A DNA stretch of 64,000 bases from Actinospineispora eucalypti (GCA_014208095.1 JACHMT010000007.1:310001-374000); one strand, 5' to 3'. Counted from the first letter of the stretch, positions 49,391 through 59,404 are shown. The notes: generated by a model from the sequence alone, not told the origin. A program made the numbers and translations.

Positions 49391-50044
49391 TCAGCCGGTG
49401 CGGGGCAGCGGCGCGGCGGCGGTGACCGCCGAGGCCAGCGCCTGGAACTCCTCGGGCGTGCCGGAGCCGGTGACCAGCCAGCGCGCGCCGTCGACCACCC
49501 GGGTCCACGCCTGCTCGCCGTTGTGTCCCGGGTAGCCGACCCATTGCCCGCCGGCAGCGGTGACCGGTGCGGCCGGCCCGCGCGGCGGCCCGGCCGTCTC
49601 GTCGGTGACCAGCGCACCTTCCTCCGAGGCGGCGGTGGTCTGCACCAGCCGCATGTACCGGCCGCCGGCGGTCAGCCAGCTGACCCGTATCGCACTCGCC
49701 CCGCCGGGGGCGGGCCGCTGGTCCACCGAGGTGACCCGCCAGCCGGCCGGGGTGGCCGGCTCACGCACCGGGAACGACACCCGGCGGGCGGCGGCCTGCA
49801 GCGGCGGGTGCGGGTTCACCTGCACCCGGGCGGCCGGGCCGTTCGGGTCCACGCTGGGTCCCAGCGGGCTGAACGAACAACTCCGCCCGAGGAACGCCAG
49901 GAACCCGACCAGCGGCAGGAGCAGCAACAGCGAGAGGACCATGTCACGGGGCCGGGCGCCCAGCGGGCTCTGCCGTTTGGCGGGTTGGCCGGCGGGCTGG
50001 CGCTCGGCCTCCGACGGGTCGGGCGGATCGGGTGCGCTGCTCAT
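49391..50044 (-). CDS. DUF4245 family membrane-anchored protein
   Basis: Encodes 217 residues. After a Pro/Gln-rich cytoplasmic start there is one membrane helix (DMVLSLLLLLPLVGFLAFLG). The external domain has VQVNPHPPLQAAARRVSFPV, GWRVTSVDQRP, IRVSWLTAGGRYMRLVQT, GGQWVGYPG and ARWLVTGSGTPEEFQALA, matching DUF4245. Such genes typically sit beside glpX in actinomycetes, as here (divergent, 63 nt apart). Function unknown. Confidence 0.85.
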   Translation of the reverse strand: MSSAPDPPDPSEAERQPAGQPAKRQSPLGARPRDMVLSLLLLLPLVGFLAFLGRSCSFSPLGPSVDPNGPAARVQVNPHPPLQAAARRVSFPVREPATPAGWRVTSVDQRPAPGGASAIRVSWLTAGGRYMRLVQTTAASEEGALVTDETAGPPRGPAAPVTAAGGQWVGYPGHNGEQAWTRVVDGARWLVTGSGTPEEFQALASAVTAAAPLPRTG

Positions 50045-50107
50045 CACGTCGGAGTATTCCCCACATGCCCGGCGGTCCCGGCGCCCCGGTCTGCGAGGAT
50101 CTAGGGC

Positions 50108-51163
50108 ATGAACACTCCACAGGCAGACCGGCAGCCCACGCAGCGGCGGCGCGAGGCCCCCGATCGCAACCTGGCTCTGGAGTTGGTGCGGGTCACCGAG
50201 GCGGCCGCGATGGCGGCCGGCCGGTGGGTCGGCCGGGGCGACAAGAACGGTGGCGACCAGGCCGCCGTGGACGCCATGCGCAAGCTCATCTCCAGCGTCT
50301 CGATGGGCGGCGTCGTGGTCATCGGGGAGGGCGAGAAGGACGAGGCCCCGATGCTCTACAACGGCGAGGAGGTGGGCAACGGGGACGGCCCGCAGTGCGA
50401 CGTCGCGGTGGACCCGATCGACGGCACCACGCTGATGGCCAAGGGCATGTCGAACGCGCTGGCCGTGCTCGCGGTGTCCGAGCGGGGCGCGATGTTCGAC
50501 CCCTCCGCGGTGTTCTACATGGAGAAGCTGGTCGTCGGCCCCGAGGCCGCCGAGGCGATCGACCTCACCGCGCCGGTGGCGGAGAACGTGCGCCGGGTGG
50601 CCAAGGCCCGGTCCATCGACGTCAACGACGTGACGGTGTGCATCCTGGACCGGCCCCGCCACGAGGGCCTGGTGCATGAGGTCCGGGCGACCGGTGCGCG
50701 TATCCAGTTCATCACCGACGGGGACGTGGCCGGCGCGATCTCGGCCGCCCGGCTGGGCACCGGTGTGGACATGCTGCTGGGCATCGGCGGCACGCCGGAG
50801 GGCATCATCGCCGCGTCCGCGCTCAAGTGCATGGGCGGCGCCATCCAGGCCCGGTTGTGGCCGCGCGACGACGCCGAGCGGAAAAAGGCGCTGGACGCCG
50901 GGCACGACCTCGAGCGGGTGCTGCACACCGACGACCTGGTCTCCGGGGACAACGTGTTCTTCTGCGCCACCGGGATCACCAACGGCGACCTGCTGAAGGG
51001 CGTGCACTACACCCCCGGCGGGTGCACCACCCAGTCCATCGTGATGCGGTCCAAGTCCGGCACGGTGCGAATGATCGACGGCTACCACCGCCTGACCAAG
51101 CTGCGCGCCTACTCCTCGGTGAACTACGACATCGAGGACGAGGGCGCGCCGCCGCTGCCGTGA
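50108..51163 (+). CDS. glpX: Class II fructose-1,6-bisphosphatase
   Basis: Encodes 351 residues: MGGVVVIGEGEKDEAPMLYN and DVAVDPIDGTTLMAKG hold the metal-binding acidic residues (DPIDGTT signature), and DMLLGIGGTPEGIIAASALK and GVHYTPGGCTTQSIVMRSKS complete the phosphatase fold. It hydrolyses fructose 1,6-bisphosphate in gluconeogenesis. It is the main FBPase in mycobacteria. ATG start, full length. Downstream of it begins the L,D-transpeptidase gene after 140 bp. Confidence 0.95.
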   Translation: MNTPQADRQPTQRRREAPDRNLALELVRVTEAAAMAAGRWVGRGDKNGGDQAAVDAMRKLISSVSMGGVVVIGEGEKDEAPMLYNGEEVGNGDGPQCDVAVDPIDGTTLMAKGMSNALAVLAVSERGAMFDPSAVFYMEKLVVGPEAAEAIDLTAPVAENVRRVAKARSIDVNDVTVCILDRPRHEGLVHEVRATGARIQFITDGDVAGAISAARLGTGVDMLLGIGGTPEGIIAASALKCMGGAIQARLWPRDDAERKKALDAGHDLERVLHTDDLVSGDNVFFCATGITNGDLLKGVHYTPGGCTTQSIVMRSKSGTVRMIDGYHRLTKLRAYSSVNYDIEDEGAPPLP

Positions 51164-51303
51164 TCCCGCCCGATCAGGCCACCGTTTCACCCAATTGGGG
51201 GTCAATCGGTCGTGGTCGCATCCGTCACGCGTCCCATGCGTCATCTCTGGTGTACCGCTCCCCCGCGATGTCGGCGGGCGCTTCACCGGGATAGAGGGAC
51301 CCC

Positions 51304-51927
51304 ATGCTCAACCGGACGGTGCTCGCCGTTCTGCTGCTCGCGGTGATGACCTCGTCGGTCATCACCGGCTCGATCCTGCAGGCGCAGGAGGGACTGGCCG
51401 AGCAGTTGGCGGCGGCCGAGGCGGCGAAACGCGCGCCGGGCAACTCCGCGCCACCGCAGGCACCGCCGCTGCCGCGTCCCTCGGGCCAGCCCGAGCCGCC
51501 ACAGAACCCGCTGGTCCTGACGCCCCCGCCACCTCCCCCACCGCCTCCGCCACCCCCGCCCAAGCCGGTCGCGGGCACGCCCTGCATGAGCAACGTGCGC
51601 GCCTGCGTGAAGCTGTCGACGAAGAAGGCCTGGCTGATCTCGGGCGGCAAGGTGCTGCTCGGCCCGGTGCCGATCACCAGCGGCAAGTCCGGCGAGCGCA
51701 CCCCGGTCGGCATGCACCGGGTGATGTGGAAGGACGCCGACCACAAGAGCCGGGAGTTCGACGACGCGCCGATGCCCTGGTCGGTGTTCTTCGCCGCCGG
51801 CGGCATCGCGTTCCACACCGGCAGCCTGCGCGCGGAGTCCAGCGGCTGCATCCACCTGTCCGACGGCGTGGCCAAGCGCTTCTTCAACACGCTGTCCGTC
51901 GGCGACCCGGTCCAGGTGCTGCGCTAA
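51304..51927 (+). CDS. L,D-transpeptidase (YkuD domain), exported
   Basis: Encodes 207 residues. N-terminal signal or anchor (VLAVLLLAVMTSSVITGSIL), Ala/Glu stretch, then a Pro-rich linker with an uninterrupted run of about 13 prolines (near residues 75-88), probably spanning the wall. The C-terminal YkuD domain has KLSTKKAWLISGGKVLLGPV, GIAFHTGSLRAESSGCIHLS with catalytic His, Ser-Gly-Cys-Ile-His motif and Arg position. It would form 3-3 peptidoglycan cross-links or anchor proteins. GGGACC lies before the ATG. Confidence 0.88.
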   Translation: MLNRTVLAVLLLAVMTSSVITGSILQAQEGLAEQLAAAEAAKRAPGNSAPPQAPPLPRPSGQPEPPQNPLVLTPPPPPPPPPPPPPKPVAGTPCMSNVRACVKLSTKKAWLISGGKVLLGPVPITSGKSGERTPVGMHRVMWKDADHKSREFDDAPMPWSVFFAAGGIAFHTGSLRAESSGCIHLSDGVAKRFFNTLSVGDPVQVLR

Positions 51928-52054
51928 CCGATCACTCACACACACCCTTTGGCGCGTGTGCCGGCGGGGTGGCGGGCCGACCGGACCCCGGAGGCCGTGG
52001 CGGTGTGATGATCCCCCGGGCGCGTCCCCTCCGGCCGTTAGGGAGACTGGGGGC

Positions 52055-53452
<1,398 letters not shown>

Positions 53453-53659
53453 CCCCCAACAACGTTCCTGATTCAGTGACTTCAGCACACTGGTTCAGTC
53501 ACTTCAGCAGGCTTGTTCAGCGACGGGCCGCATGGGGTGGGCGCCGTGCGTGAGTTGATCTACGTCGAAGCCCGGCCGGGTGGAGTGGCGGGCGGCTGGC
53601 AGGACGCGCCGGCGGTGTTGGCCGACCCGCCGCTCAGACCGGTGTTCCGGCGCGCCTGA
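53453..53659. other. 207-bp gap with short direct repeats after fumC
   Basis: TTCAGTGACTTCAGCA and TTCAGTCACTTCAGCA occur in close succession near 53471-53511, followed by a further TTCAG copy. They may form weak structures at the fumC 3' end. A 37-codon GTG ORF at 53546-53659 (VRELIYVEARPGGVAGG...) has no ribosome-binding site and is not accepted as a gene. Confidence 0.4.
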
Positions 53660-54469
53660 TCATCCGCCCAACCTGGCCGCCGTGCGTTCGTCGGCCGGGG
53701 TGTAGGTGGTGAGCCGGTGCGAGCCGCGCTGGCCCAGCCACAGGTGGGTGAACTCGAAGTGCAGCGGGCCGGCCTCGGGGTGCAGGAACCGCTTGGTCTG
53801 GTTGCGCATCGGGCGCACCTCGTGCTGGGTCCACAGCTGCTCGAACTCGCCCGACTCCCGCCGCAACCGCTTGACCAGCGCCTTCCACGCCGGCTCGCCG
53901 ACGTGGTCGGCCATCTGCGCGCGGAACTCGGCCACCGCCACTGGCATCCGGTCCGCCCAGTCCGGCATCCGGACCCGCCAGCTCGGGTTGGTGAAGCACT
54001 GCAGCAGTGCGTTGCGGTCCTCGAACGGCAGGTCGTCCACGCCCATCAGCCAGTTGTAGGCGCGGTTGTGGGCCAGGATGTCGGTGCGCGCGTTGTGCAC
54101 CGCCGCCGGATAGGGCTCCAGCTTGGCCAGGATGGCGTGCACCGAGGGTTCCACGGAGGCGCATTCCTTGCGCATCGGCGGCTCGGGCGCGCCGGCCAGG
54201 GCGAACAGGTGCGTGCGCTCGTAGGGGTCCAGCCGGAGCGTGCCGGCGATGGCGCCGAGCACCTGCTCCGAGGCGCGGATGTCCCGGCCCTGCTCGAGCC
54301 AAGTGTACCAGGTGACCCCGACGCCGGCCAGCTGCGCGACCTCCTCGCGGCGCAGCCCCGGCGTGCGGCGGCGCCCGATCGCCGGCAGCCCGACCTGGTC
54401 CGGGGTGAGCCGCTCACGGCGGCTGCGCAGGAAACCGGCCAGCTCCTGGCGGCGTATAGCGGTGTCCAT
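53660..54469 (-). CDS. XRE-family regulator with MmyB-like ligand-binding domain
   Basis: Encodes 269 residues. N-terminal HTH: ELAGFLRSRRERLTPDQVGL, RRTPGLRREEVAQLAGVGVT and WYTWLEQGRDIRAS. The remainder is the MmyB-like ligand-binding domain (HNARTDILAHNRAYNWLMGV, RNALLQCFTNPSWRVRMPDW, FEQLWTQHEVRP, FEFTHLWLG), reported in the family to bind fatty-acid-like ligands. Divergent from an MFS exporter gene. The intergenic palindromes built on GGTACC are probably its operators, so it likely represses the exporter until a ligand binds. Confidence 0.9.
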   Translation of the reverse strand: MDTAIRRQELAGFLRSRRERLTPDQVGLPAIGRRRTPGLRREEVAQLAGVGVTWYTWLEQGRDIRASEQVLGAIAGTLRLDPYERTHLFALAGAPEPPMRKECASVEPSVHAILAKLEPYPAAVHNARTDILAHNRAYNWLMGVDDLPFEDRNALLQCFTNPSWRVRMPDWADRMPVAVAEFRAQMADHVGEPAWKALVKRLRRESGEFEQLWTQHEVRPMRNQTKRFLHPEAGPLHFEFTHLWLGQRGSHRLTTYTPADERTAARLGG

Positions 54470-54498
54470 GGGACCACTCTGCTACGGGCCGGAACCTG

Positions 54499-54545
54499 TT
54501 ACCAGGTAGTGGCTGGTACCTGGATAAACACTTACTGGTACCAGT
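54499..54545 (+). promoter_or_regulatory. Operator cluster between XRE regulator and MFS exporter
   Basis: Three related sites: TTACCAGGTA (54499-54508), CTGGTACC (54513-54520) and the perfect 12-bp palindrome ACTGGTACCAGT (54534-54545). They share the TGGTACC/GGTACCA core and lie between the two divergent starts. The centre (ATAAACACTTA) is the only AT-rich part and should hold the promoter. Confidence 0.6.
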
Positions 54546-54570
54546 GTCGCGGCGCCCGGATCGTGGTGTT

Positions 54571-56001
54571 GTGACGATCTCACTCCTCCCTCGGCAAGTT
54601 TCGGCACGGACGCTCACCACGGCGGGCCTGTTCACCGTGCTGATGGGCGCCGCGCTGGCGCCCATCGACCTGTTCATCGTCAACGTCGCGCTGCCCACCA
54701 TCCAGGCCGACCTGCGCGCCTCGAACGCCACCCTGGAGTGGGTGGTGGCCGGCTACGGCATCGGGTTCGCGCTGCTGCTGGTCCTCGGCGGGCGGTTGGG
54801 CGACGCGTTCGGCCGGCGCCGGCTGTTCTCCGTCGGACTGGCCGCGTTCAGCTTGACCTCCCTGGTCTGCGGGCTGGCCCCGAACGCGTTGACGCTGGTG
54901 GTGGCGCGCGCGGCGCAGGGAGCGGCGGCCGCGCTGCTGGTGCCGCAGGTGCTTTCCATCATTCAGGCCGGCACCGCCGGCGAACGCCGCGCGCGGGTGC
55001 TCGGCTACTACGGCGCCACCGGCGGTATCTCGATGGTGATCGGTCAGCTGCTCGGCGGCGTGCTGGTCTCGGCCGACCTGGCCGGCCTCGGCTGGCGCCC
55101 GATCTTCCTGGTCAACGTGCCGATCGGGCTACTGGCGATGTGGCTGGCCCGGCGAACCCTGAACGAGTCCCGCGCGACCGACCCGGTCGGCCTGGACCTG
55201 CTCGGCACACCCCTGCTCGGCGCCACGCTGCTCGCCCTGCTGGTCCCGCTGATGGAGGGGCACGGGCTGGGCTGGCCGTGGTGGTGCTGGGCGCTGCTCG
55301 CCGCGTTCCCGGTGCTGCTGGTGGGGTTCTTCCAGGTGGAACGGCGGGTCGAGGCGCGGGGCGGGGCTCCGCTGCTGCCGCCCTCGGTGCTGCGCATGGC
55401 GCCGATGCGGCACGGCCTGTTCATCGCGGTGCCGTTCTTCGCCGGGTTCGGCGGCTTCATGTTCGTGTACGCGTTGCTGCTGCAGAACGGGCTGCGGCTG
55501 AGCCCGCTCGGCTCCGGCCTCGCGCTGACCCCGACGGCGGTGGCCTTCCTGGTGACCACGCTGCTGGTGGCCCGCCTGGTCAACCGGTTCGGCCGCCGGG
55601 TCATGGTCGCCGCGTCACTGGTGCTGGTGCTGTCGCTGCTGGTACTGATCGGCACGGTGCTGTCCACGTGGCCGGCGCTGACCGTGTGGCACCTGGTCCC
55701 CGGCACCCTGCTGTTCGGGATCGGCCAGGGGCTCGCCGCGCCGACCCTGTTCCGGTCCATCCTCTCCCGCGTGCCCGCCGACCGCGCCGGCGTGGGCAGC
55801 GGCGTGCTCACCACCACCCAGCAGACCTCACTGGCCCTGGGCGTGGCCACCTTCGGCACCCTGTTCGCCGTGCTCAGCGCTCCCGGTGGAGTGGCGTTCG
55901 CCCACGCCCTGACGGTGGTCTCCACCATCCAGATCCTCACCAGCATCCTCATCGGCGCCCTGGCCCTCCGCCTCCCCGACCCCCGCGAGTCGGGGATCTA
56001 G
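54571..56001 (+). CDS. MFS drug/small-molecule exporter (DHA2, 14-TMS type)
   Basis: Encodes 476 residues with about 14 hydrophobic helices. The motif PIDLFIVNVALPTIQADL (motif D1) and LGGRLGDAFGRRRLFSVGLA (motif A) are classic for DHA2/EmrB-QacA transporters, followed by YYGATGGISMVIGQLLGGVL (motif C region). It uses the proton gradient to export unknown compounds. Regulation by the divergent MmyB-like regulator is likely. The last residues (PRESGI) are encoded by the first unit of the 22-bp repeat array that follows. GTG 54571 is chosen over GTG 54544, which lies in the operator. Confidence 0.87.
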   Translation: MTISLLPRQVSARTLTTAGLFTVLMGAALAPIDLFIVNVALPTIQADLRASNATLEWVVAGYGIGFALLLVLGGRLGDAFGRRRLFSVGLAAFSLTSLVCGLAPNALTLVVARAAQGAAAALLVPQVLSIIQAGTAGERRARVLGYYGATGGISMVIGQLLGGVLVSADLAGLGWRPIFLVNVPIGLLAMWLARRTLNESRATDPVGLDLLGTPLLGATLLALLVPLMEGHGLGWPWWCWALLAAFPVLLVGFFQVERRVEARGGAPLLPPSVLRMAPMRHGLFIAVPFFAGFGGFMFVYALLLQNGLRLSPLGSGLALTPTAVAFLVTTLLVARLVNRFGRRVMVAASLVLVLSLLVLIGTVLSTWPALTVWHLVPGTLLFGIGQGLAAPTLFRSILSRVPADRAGVGSGVLTTTQQTSLALGVATFGTLFAVLSAPGGVAFAHALTVVSTIQILTSILIGALALRLPDPRESGI

Positions 56002-56212
56002 GCACGGCGAGTCGGGACTTGGGGTACCGCGAGTCGGGGATCCAGGTACGGCGAGTCGGGGACCTGGGTACGGCGAGTCGGGGATCTAGGTACGCGTTGG
56101 GTGAGCCGCCGAGCCCGCCCCGCTCGACCACGACGACGAAGTCAAGACGCGAAACCCGCCGCAACCTCGTACCCAGTTCCCCGACTCGCCGTACCCCAAG
56201 TCCCGACTCGCC
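55986..56212. repeat. 22-bp tandem repeat array plus inverted units (locus A2)
   Basis: Five contiguous 22-bp units start at 55986, 56008, 56030, 56052 and 56074, each CGAGTCGGG-(G)A-C-TA/CAGG-GTACGG with small changes in the middle. After an 80-bp centre, two units in inverted orientation follow at about 56169-56212. The first unit overlaps the end of the MFS gene. The same unit occurs at 20258-20301 and inverted near 20443-20486. There are no spacers, so this is not a CRISPR. Confidence 0.88.
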
Positions 56213-56224
56213 GGGGGGTGGGAA

Positions 56225-57754
56225 GTGTCGGGGGGTGGTGTCAGGATCGGGAGCGTGTGGTTCGCGGAGGTGGTGGCGGGGTCGGGGGCGGTGGCGGGCA
56301 CCCGGTCGCGGAAGGCCAAGGTGGAGGCGCTGGCGGGATTGCTGCGCGCGCTCGAGGCCGACGAGATCGAACCCGCCGTGGCCTGGCTGGCCGGCGAGCC
56401 GAGGCAGGGGCGGCTGGGCACCGGTTGGCGGACCTTGCTGGCCCTCCGGGTAGCCCCGTCCACCACGCCGAAACTCGAGGTCACCGAGGTGGACGCGGCA
56501 CTGGACAGGTTGGCCACCACCACCGGCCAGGGCTCGGCCAGAAGACGCGCCGAGCTTCTGACCGGCCTCTGGTCCGCCGCCACACAGGACGAACAGCACT
56601 TCCTGCTCCGCCTGCTCACCGGCGAGCTGCGCCAGGGCGCGCTGGAGGGCGTGCTCACCGAGGCGGTGGCGGCCGCCGCCGGCACCCCGCCCGACCTCAC
56701 CCGGCGCGCGCTGATGCTCTCCGGGTCGCTGCCGGTGACCGCTCGCGCGGCGCTCACCCTCGGTTCACGGGCACTCGAGGCGTTCCGCCTCGAGGTGGGC
56801 CGGGGCCTGCGGCCCATGCTGGCCTCCCCGGCCGAGTCGCTGGACACCGCGCTGGCCGAACTGGGCGGCGCCGCCAACACCACCGTCGAGTACAAGCTGG
56901 ACGGCGCGCGCATCCAGGTCCACCGGGACGGCGACGACATACGGGTGTTCACCCGCAGCCTGCGGGACATCACCGCCAAGGTGCCCGAACTCGTCCAGCT
57001 GGCCAAGGAACTGAACTGCCGGTCGGTGGTACTGGACGGCGAGTCGCTGGCGCTCACCGACGACGGCCGTCCGAGGCCGTTCCAGGAGAGTATGAGCAAC
57101 GCCAGCTCCGGCCTGCTGCGACCAAAGTTCTTCGACTGCCTGCACCTGGACGGCACCGACCTGCTGGACGCGCCGCTGCGCGAGCGCCTCGACGCGCTGC
57201 AAAAGTGCGCCGGGGAACACCGGATGCCCGGCCTGGTCTCCCCCACCGGCGAGGACGCCGCCGCGCTGCTGGACCGGGCGATCGGCGAGGGGCACGAGGG
57301 CGTCATGGTCAAGGCGCTGGACGCTCCTTACGCGGCCGGGCGGCGCGGGCGGTCCTGGCAGAAGGTCAAGCCGGTGCACACGCTGGACCTGGTGGTGCTG
57401 GCCGTGGAATGGGGCTACGGGCGGCGCACCGGCAAGCTGTCCAACATCCACCTCGGCGCCCGGGACCCGGACGGCGGATCGCCGGTGATGGTGGGCAAGA
57501 CGTTCAAGGGCATGACCGACCAGCTGCTGGAATGGCAGACCAGGGAGTTCAAGGAACACGCACTCAGCGACGACGGGCACGTGGTCACCCTGCCGCCGGA
57601 GTTCGTGGTGGAGATCGAGCTGGACGGGGTGCAGGCCAGCACCCGCTACCCGGGCGGCGTGGCGCTGCGGTTCGCCCGGGTGCAGCGCTATCGGCCGGAC
57701 AAGACCCCGGCCGAGGCGGACACCATCGACGCCGTCCGCGCCCTGCTTCCATAG
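56225..57754 (+). CDS. ATP-dependent DNA ligase (LigB type)
   Basis: Encodes 509 residues. An N-terminal helical DNA-binding domain (about 1-200, with GTRSRKAKVEALAGLLRALE and RQGRLGTGWRTL) precedes the adenylation domain with motif I VEYKLDGARIQVHRDGD (nucleotidylated Lys), FDCLHLDGTDLLDAPLRERL (motif IIIa), GHEGVMVKALDAPYAAGRRG (motif IV) and WQKVKPVHTLDLVVLAVEWG (motif V). The OB-fold domain follows (IELDGVQAS TRYPGGVALRFAR). Similar to mycobacterial LigB, a non-essential repair ligase. GTG start. Embedded between two repeat arrays. Confidence 0.9.
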   Translation: MSGGGVRIGSVWFAEVVAGSGAVAGTRSRKAKVEALAGLLRALEADEIEPAVAWLAGEPRQGRLGTGWRTLLALRVAPSTTPKLEVTEVDAALDRLATTTGQGSARRRAELLTGLWSAATQDEQHFLLRLLTGELRQGALEGVLTEAVAAAAGTPPDLTRRALMLSGSLPVTARAALTLGSRALEAFRLEVGRGLRPMLASPAESLDTALAELGGAANTTVEYKLDGARIQVHRDGDDIRVFTRSLRDITAKVPELVQLAKELNCRSVVLDGESLALTDDGRPRPFQESMSNASSGLLRPKFFDCLHLDGTDLLDAPLRERLDALQKCAGEHRMPGLVSPTGEDAAALLDRAIGEGHEGVMVKALDAPYAAGRRGRSWQKVKPVHTLDLVVLAVEWGYGRRTGKLSNIHLGARDPDGGSPVMVGKTFKGMTDQLLEWQTREFKEHALSDDGHVVTLPPEFVVEIELDGVQASTRYPGGVALRFARVQRYRPDKTPAEADTIDAVRALLP

Positions 57755-57758
57755 TGTT

Positions 57759-57857
57759 CCCGCACGCGCCGAACTTAGCGCGCGCCCAGCAGCGCGTTCC
57801 GCGCTATCTCCCGCACGCGCCAAACTGGGCGCGCGCTCAGCAGCGCGTTCCGCGCTA
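57759..57857. repeat. GC-rich ~50-bp repeat, two tandem copies (locus B1)
   Basis: Two copies with a 51-bp period (starting 57759 and 57810): CCCGCACGCGCC(G/A)AACT(T/G)(A/G)G then CGCGCGC(C/T)CAGCAGCGCG and TTCCGCGCTA. Only four to five differences between copies. It fills the gap between the ligase and guaB1. Best-preserved members of the family seen also at 29457-29561, 31391-31440 and 49331-49384. Confidence 0.85.
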
Positions 57858-57869
57858 ACCTCGCTACCT

Positions 57870-59306
57870 GTGCGCTTCCTGCCCGGGCACGACGCCCATT
57901 CCCGCGACCTGACCTACGCCGACGTGTTCCTGGTGCCCCGGCGGTCCCGGGTGGCCTCCCGGTTCGACGTGGACCTGGCCACCGTGGACGGCTCCGGTGC
58001 CCAGGTGCCGATCGTCGCGGCGAACATGACGGCGGTGGCCGGGCGGCGGATGGCCGAGACGCTGGCCCGGCGCGGCGCGCTCACCGTGCTGCCCCAGGAT
58101 GTGGCGCCGGAGGCGGTGGCGGACATCGTGGCCTGGGTGAAGTCCCGGCACACCGTGTGGGACACCCCGCTGGTGCTGACCGCCGACCGGGCGGTGGCGG
58201 ACGCGCTGAACCTGTTGCCCAAGCGGGCGCACGACGCCGTCGTGGTGGTCGACGACGGCGGGCGTCCGCTGGGCACGGTGGACGAAGCGGCGTGCGCCGG
58301 GGTGGACCGGTTCACCCGGCTGGCCGACGTACTGGCCCCGGACCCACTGACCCTGCCACTGGCCACCGAACCGACGGCGGTGTTCGACGCGCTGGCCCAC
58401 CGGCCGGAGCACGTGGCGCTCGGCCTGGACGGGGACGGCCAGCTGGCCGGCATCCTGACCCAGCTGGGCGCACTGCGCGCGGACATCTACCGGCCGACCG
58501 TCGATTCCGACAACAAGCTGCGGGTGGCCGCCGCGATCGGCGTCAACGGAGACGTCCCGGCCAAGGCGAAAGCCCTGGTCAAGGCCGGCGTGGACCTGCT
58601 CGTGGTAGACACCGCGCACGGTCACCAGGAGAAGATGCACAGCGCACTGGCCGCCGTGCGGGACACGGTCGGCGAGGACATGACGGTGGCGGCGGGGAAC
58701 GTGGTCACCGCCGAGGGCGTGCGCGACCTGGTGAACGCCGGGGCGGACATCGTCAAGGTGGGCGTCGGCCCGGGGGCGATGTGCACCACCCGGATGATGA
58801 CCGGCGTGGGCCGCCCGCAGTTCTCCGCCGTGGCCGAGTGCGCGGCGGCGGCCCGCGAGCTGGGCCGGCACGTGTGGGCGGACGGCGGGGTCCGGCACCC
58901 GAGGGACGTGGCGCTGGCGCTGGCCGCCGGCGCGTCGGCGGTGATGATCGGTTCGTGGTTCGCGGGCAGCTACGAGTCGCCCGGTGATCTGCTGCGGGAC
59001 CAGTCCGGACGGCTGTACAAGGAGTCCTTCGGCATGGCCTCCAAGCGCGCGGTGACCGCCCGGTCCCGGGGCGAGGACGCCTTCGAGCGCGCCCGCCGGG
59101 AGCTGTTCGAGGAGGGCATCTCCAGCGGCCGGATGCTGCTCGACCCGCTGCGCCCCGGGGTGGAGGACCTGCTGGACGAGATCTGCTCCGGCGTGCGCTC
59201 CGCCTGCACCTACGAAGGCGCGCACACCATCGAGGAACTGCACGCCAATGCCGTGCTCGGCGTGCAGTCCCCCTCCGGCTTCGCCGAGGGCGAGCCCCGG
59301 CCGTGA
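57870..59306 (+). CDS. guaB1: GuaB1-family IMP dehydrogenase-related protein (probable GMP reductase)
   Basis: Encodes 478 residues of IMPDH/GMPR TIM barrel. LTYADVFLVPRRSRV starts the barrel, a CBS pair occupies about 95-220, and the catalytic loop KVGVGPGAMCTTRMMTGVGR carries the nucleophilic Cys. HVWADGGVRHPRDVALALAA and GSWFAGSYESPGDLLRD complete the nucleotide site. The mycobacterial GuaB1 protein has been reported to be a GMP reductase with CBS domains, so the same role (GMP to IMP) is likely here. GTG start just after a repeat array. Confidence 0.87.
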   Translation: MRFLPGHDAHSRDLTYADVFLVPRRSRVASRFDVDLATVDGSGAQVPIVAANMTAVAGRRMAETLARRGALTVLPQDVAPEAVADIVAWVKSRHTVWDTPLVLTADRAVADALNLLPKRAHDAVVVVDDGGRPLGTVDEAACAGVDRFTRLADVLAPDPLTLPLATEPTAVFDALAHRPEHVALGLDGDGQLAGILTQLGALRADIYRPTVDSDNKLRVAAAIGVNGDVPAKAKALVKAGVDLLVVDTAHGHQEKMHSALAAVRDTVGEDMTVAAGNVVTAEGVRDLVNAGADIVKVGVGPGAMCTTRMMTGVGRPQFSAVAECAAAARELGRHVWADGGVRHPRDVALALAAGASAVMIGSWFAGSYESPGDLLRDQSGRLYKESFGMASKRAVTARSRGEDAFERARRELFEEGISSGRMLLDPLRPGVEDLLDEICSGVRSACTYEGAHTIEELHANAVLGVQSPSGFAEGEPRP

Positions 59307-59354
59307 AACGGCCGCTGGGGCCGCGCGGCCAGTTAGCCGCGCGGCGGAAACACC

Positions 59355-59402
59355 ACCCGTGAGTGGCGAGTGTGGCTATAGCCACACTCGCCACTCACGG
59401 GT
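59355..59402. repeat. Perfect 48-bp palindrome
   Basis: ACCCGTGAGTGGCGAGTGTG plus GCTA (59355-59378) is followed without spacer by its exact reverse complement (59379-59402). It lies between the convergent genes guaB1 and phoH, ending 2 nt before the phoH stop. It may work as a bidirectional terminator. A perfect palindrome without loop is unusual and suggests a REP-type unit or a protein-binding site. Confidence 0.9.
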
Positions 59403-59404
59403 CG

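Noticed and set aside
53546..53659. 37-codon ORF after fumC
   Set aside because: No ribosome-binding site, no family similarity, and it overlaps the end of the opposite-strand regulator gene.
55986..56095. CRISPR array
   Set aside because: The 22-bp units are contiguous with no spacers, vary internally, and have no cas genes nearby.
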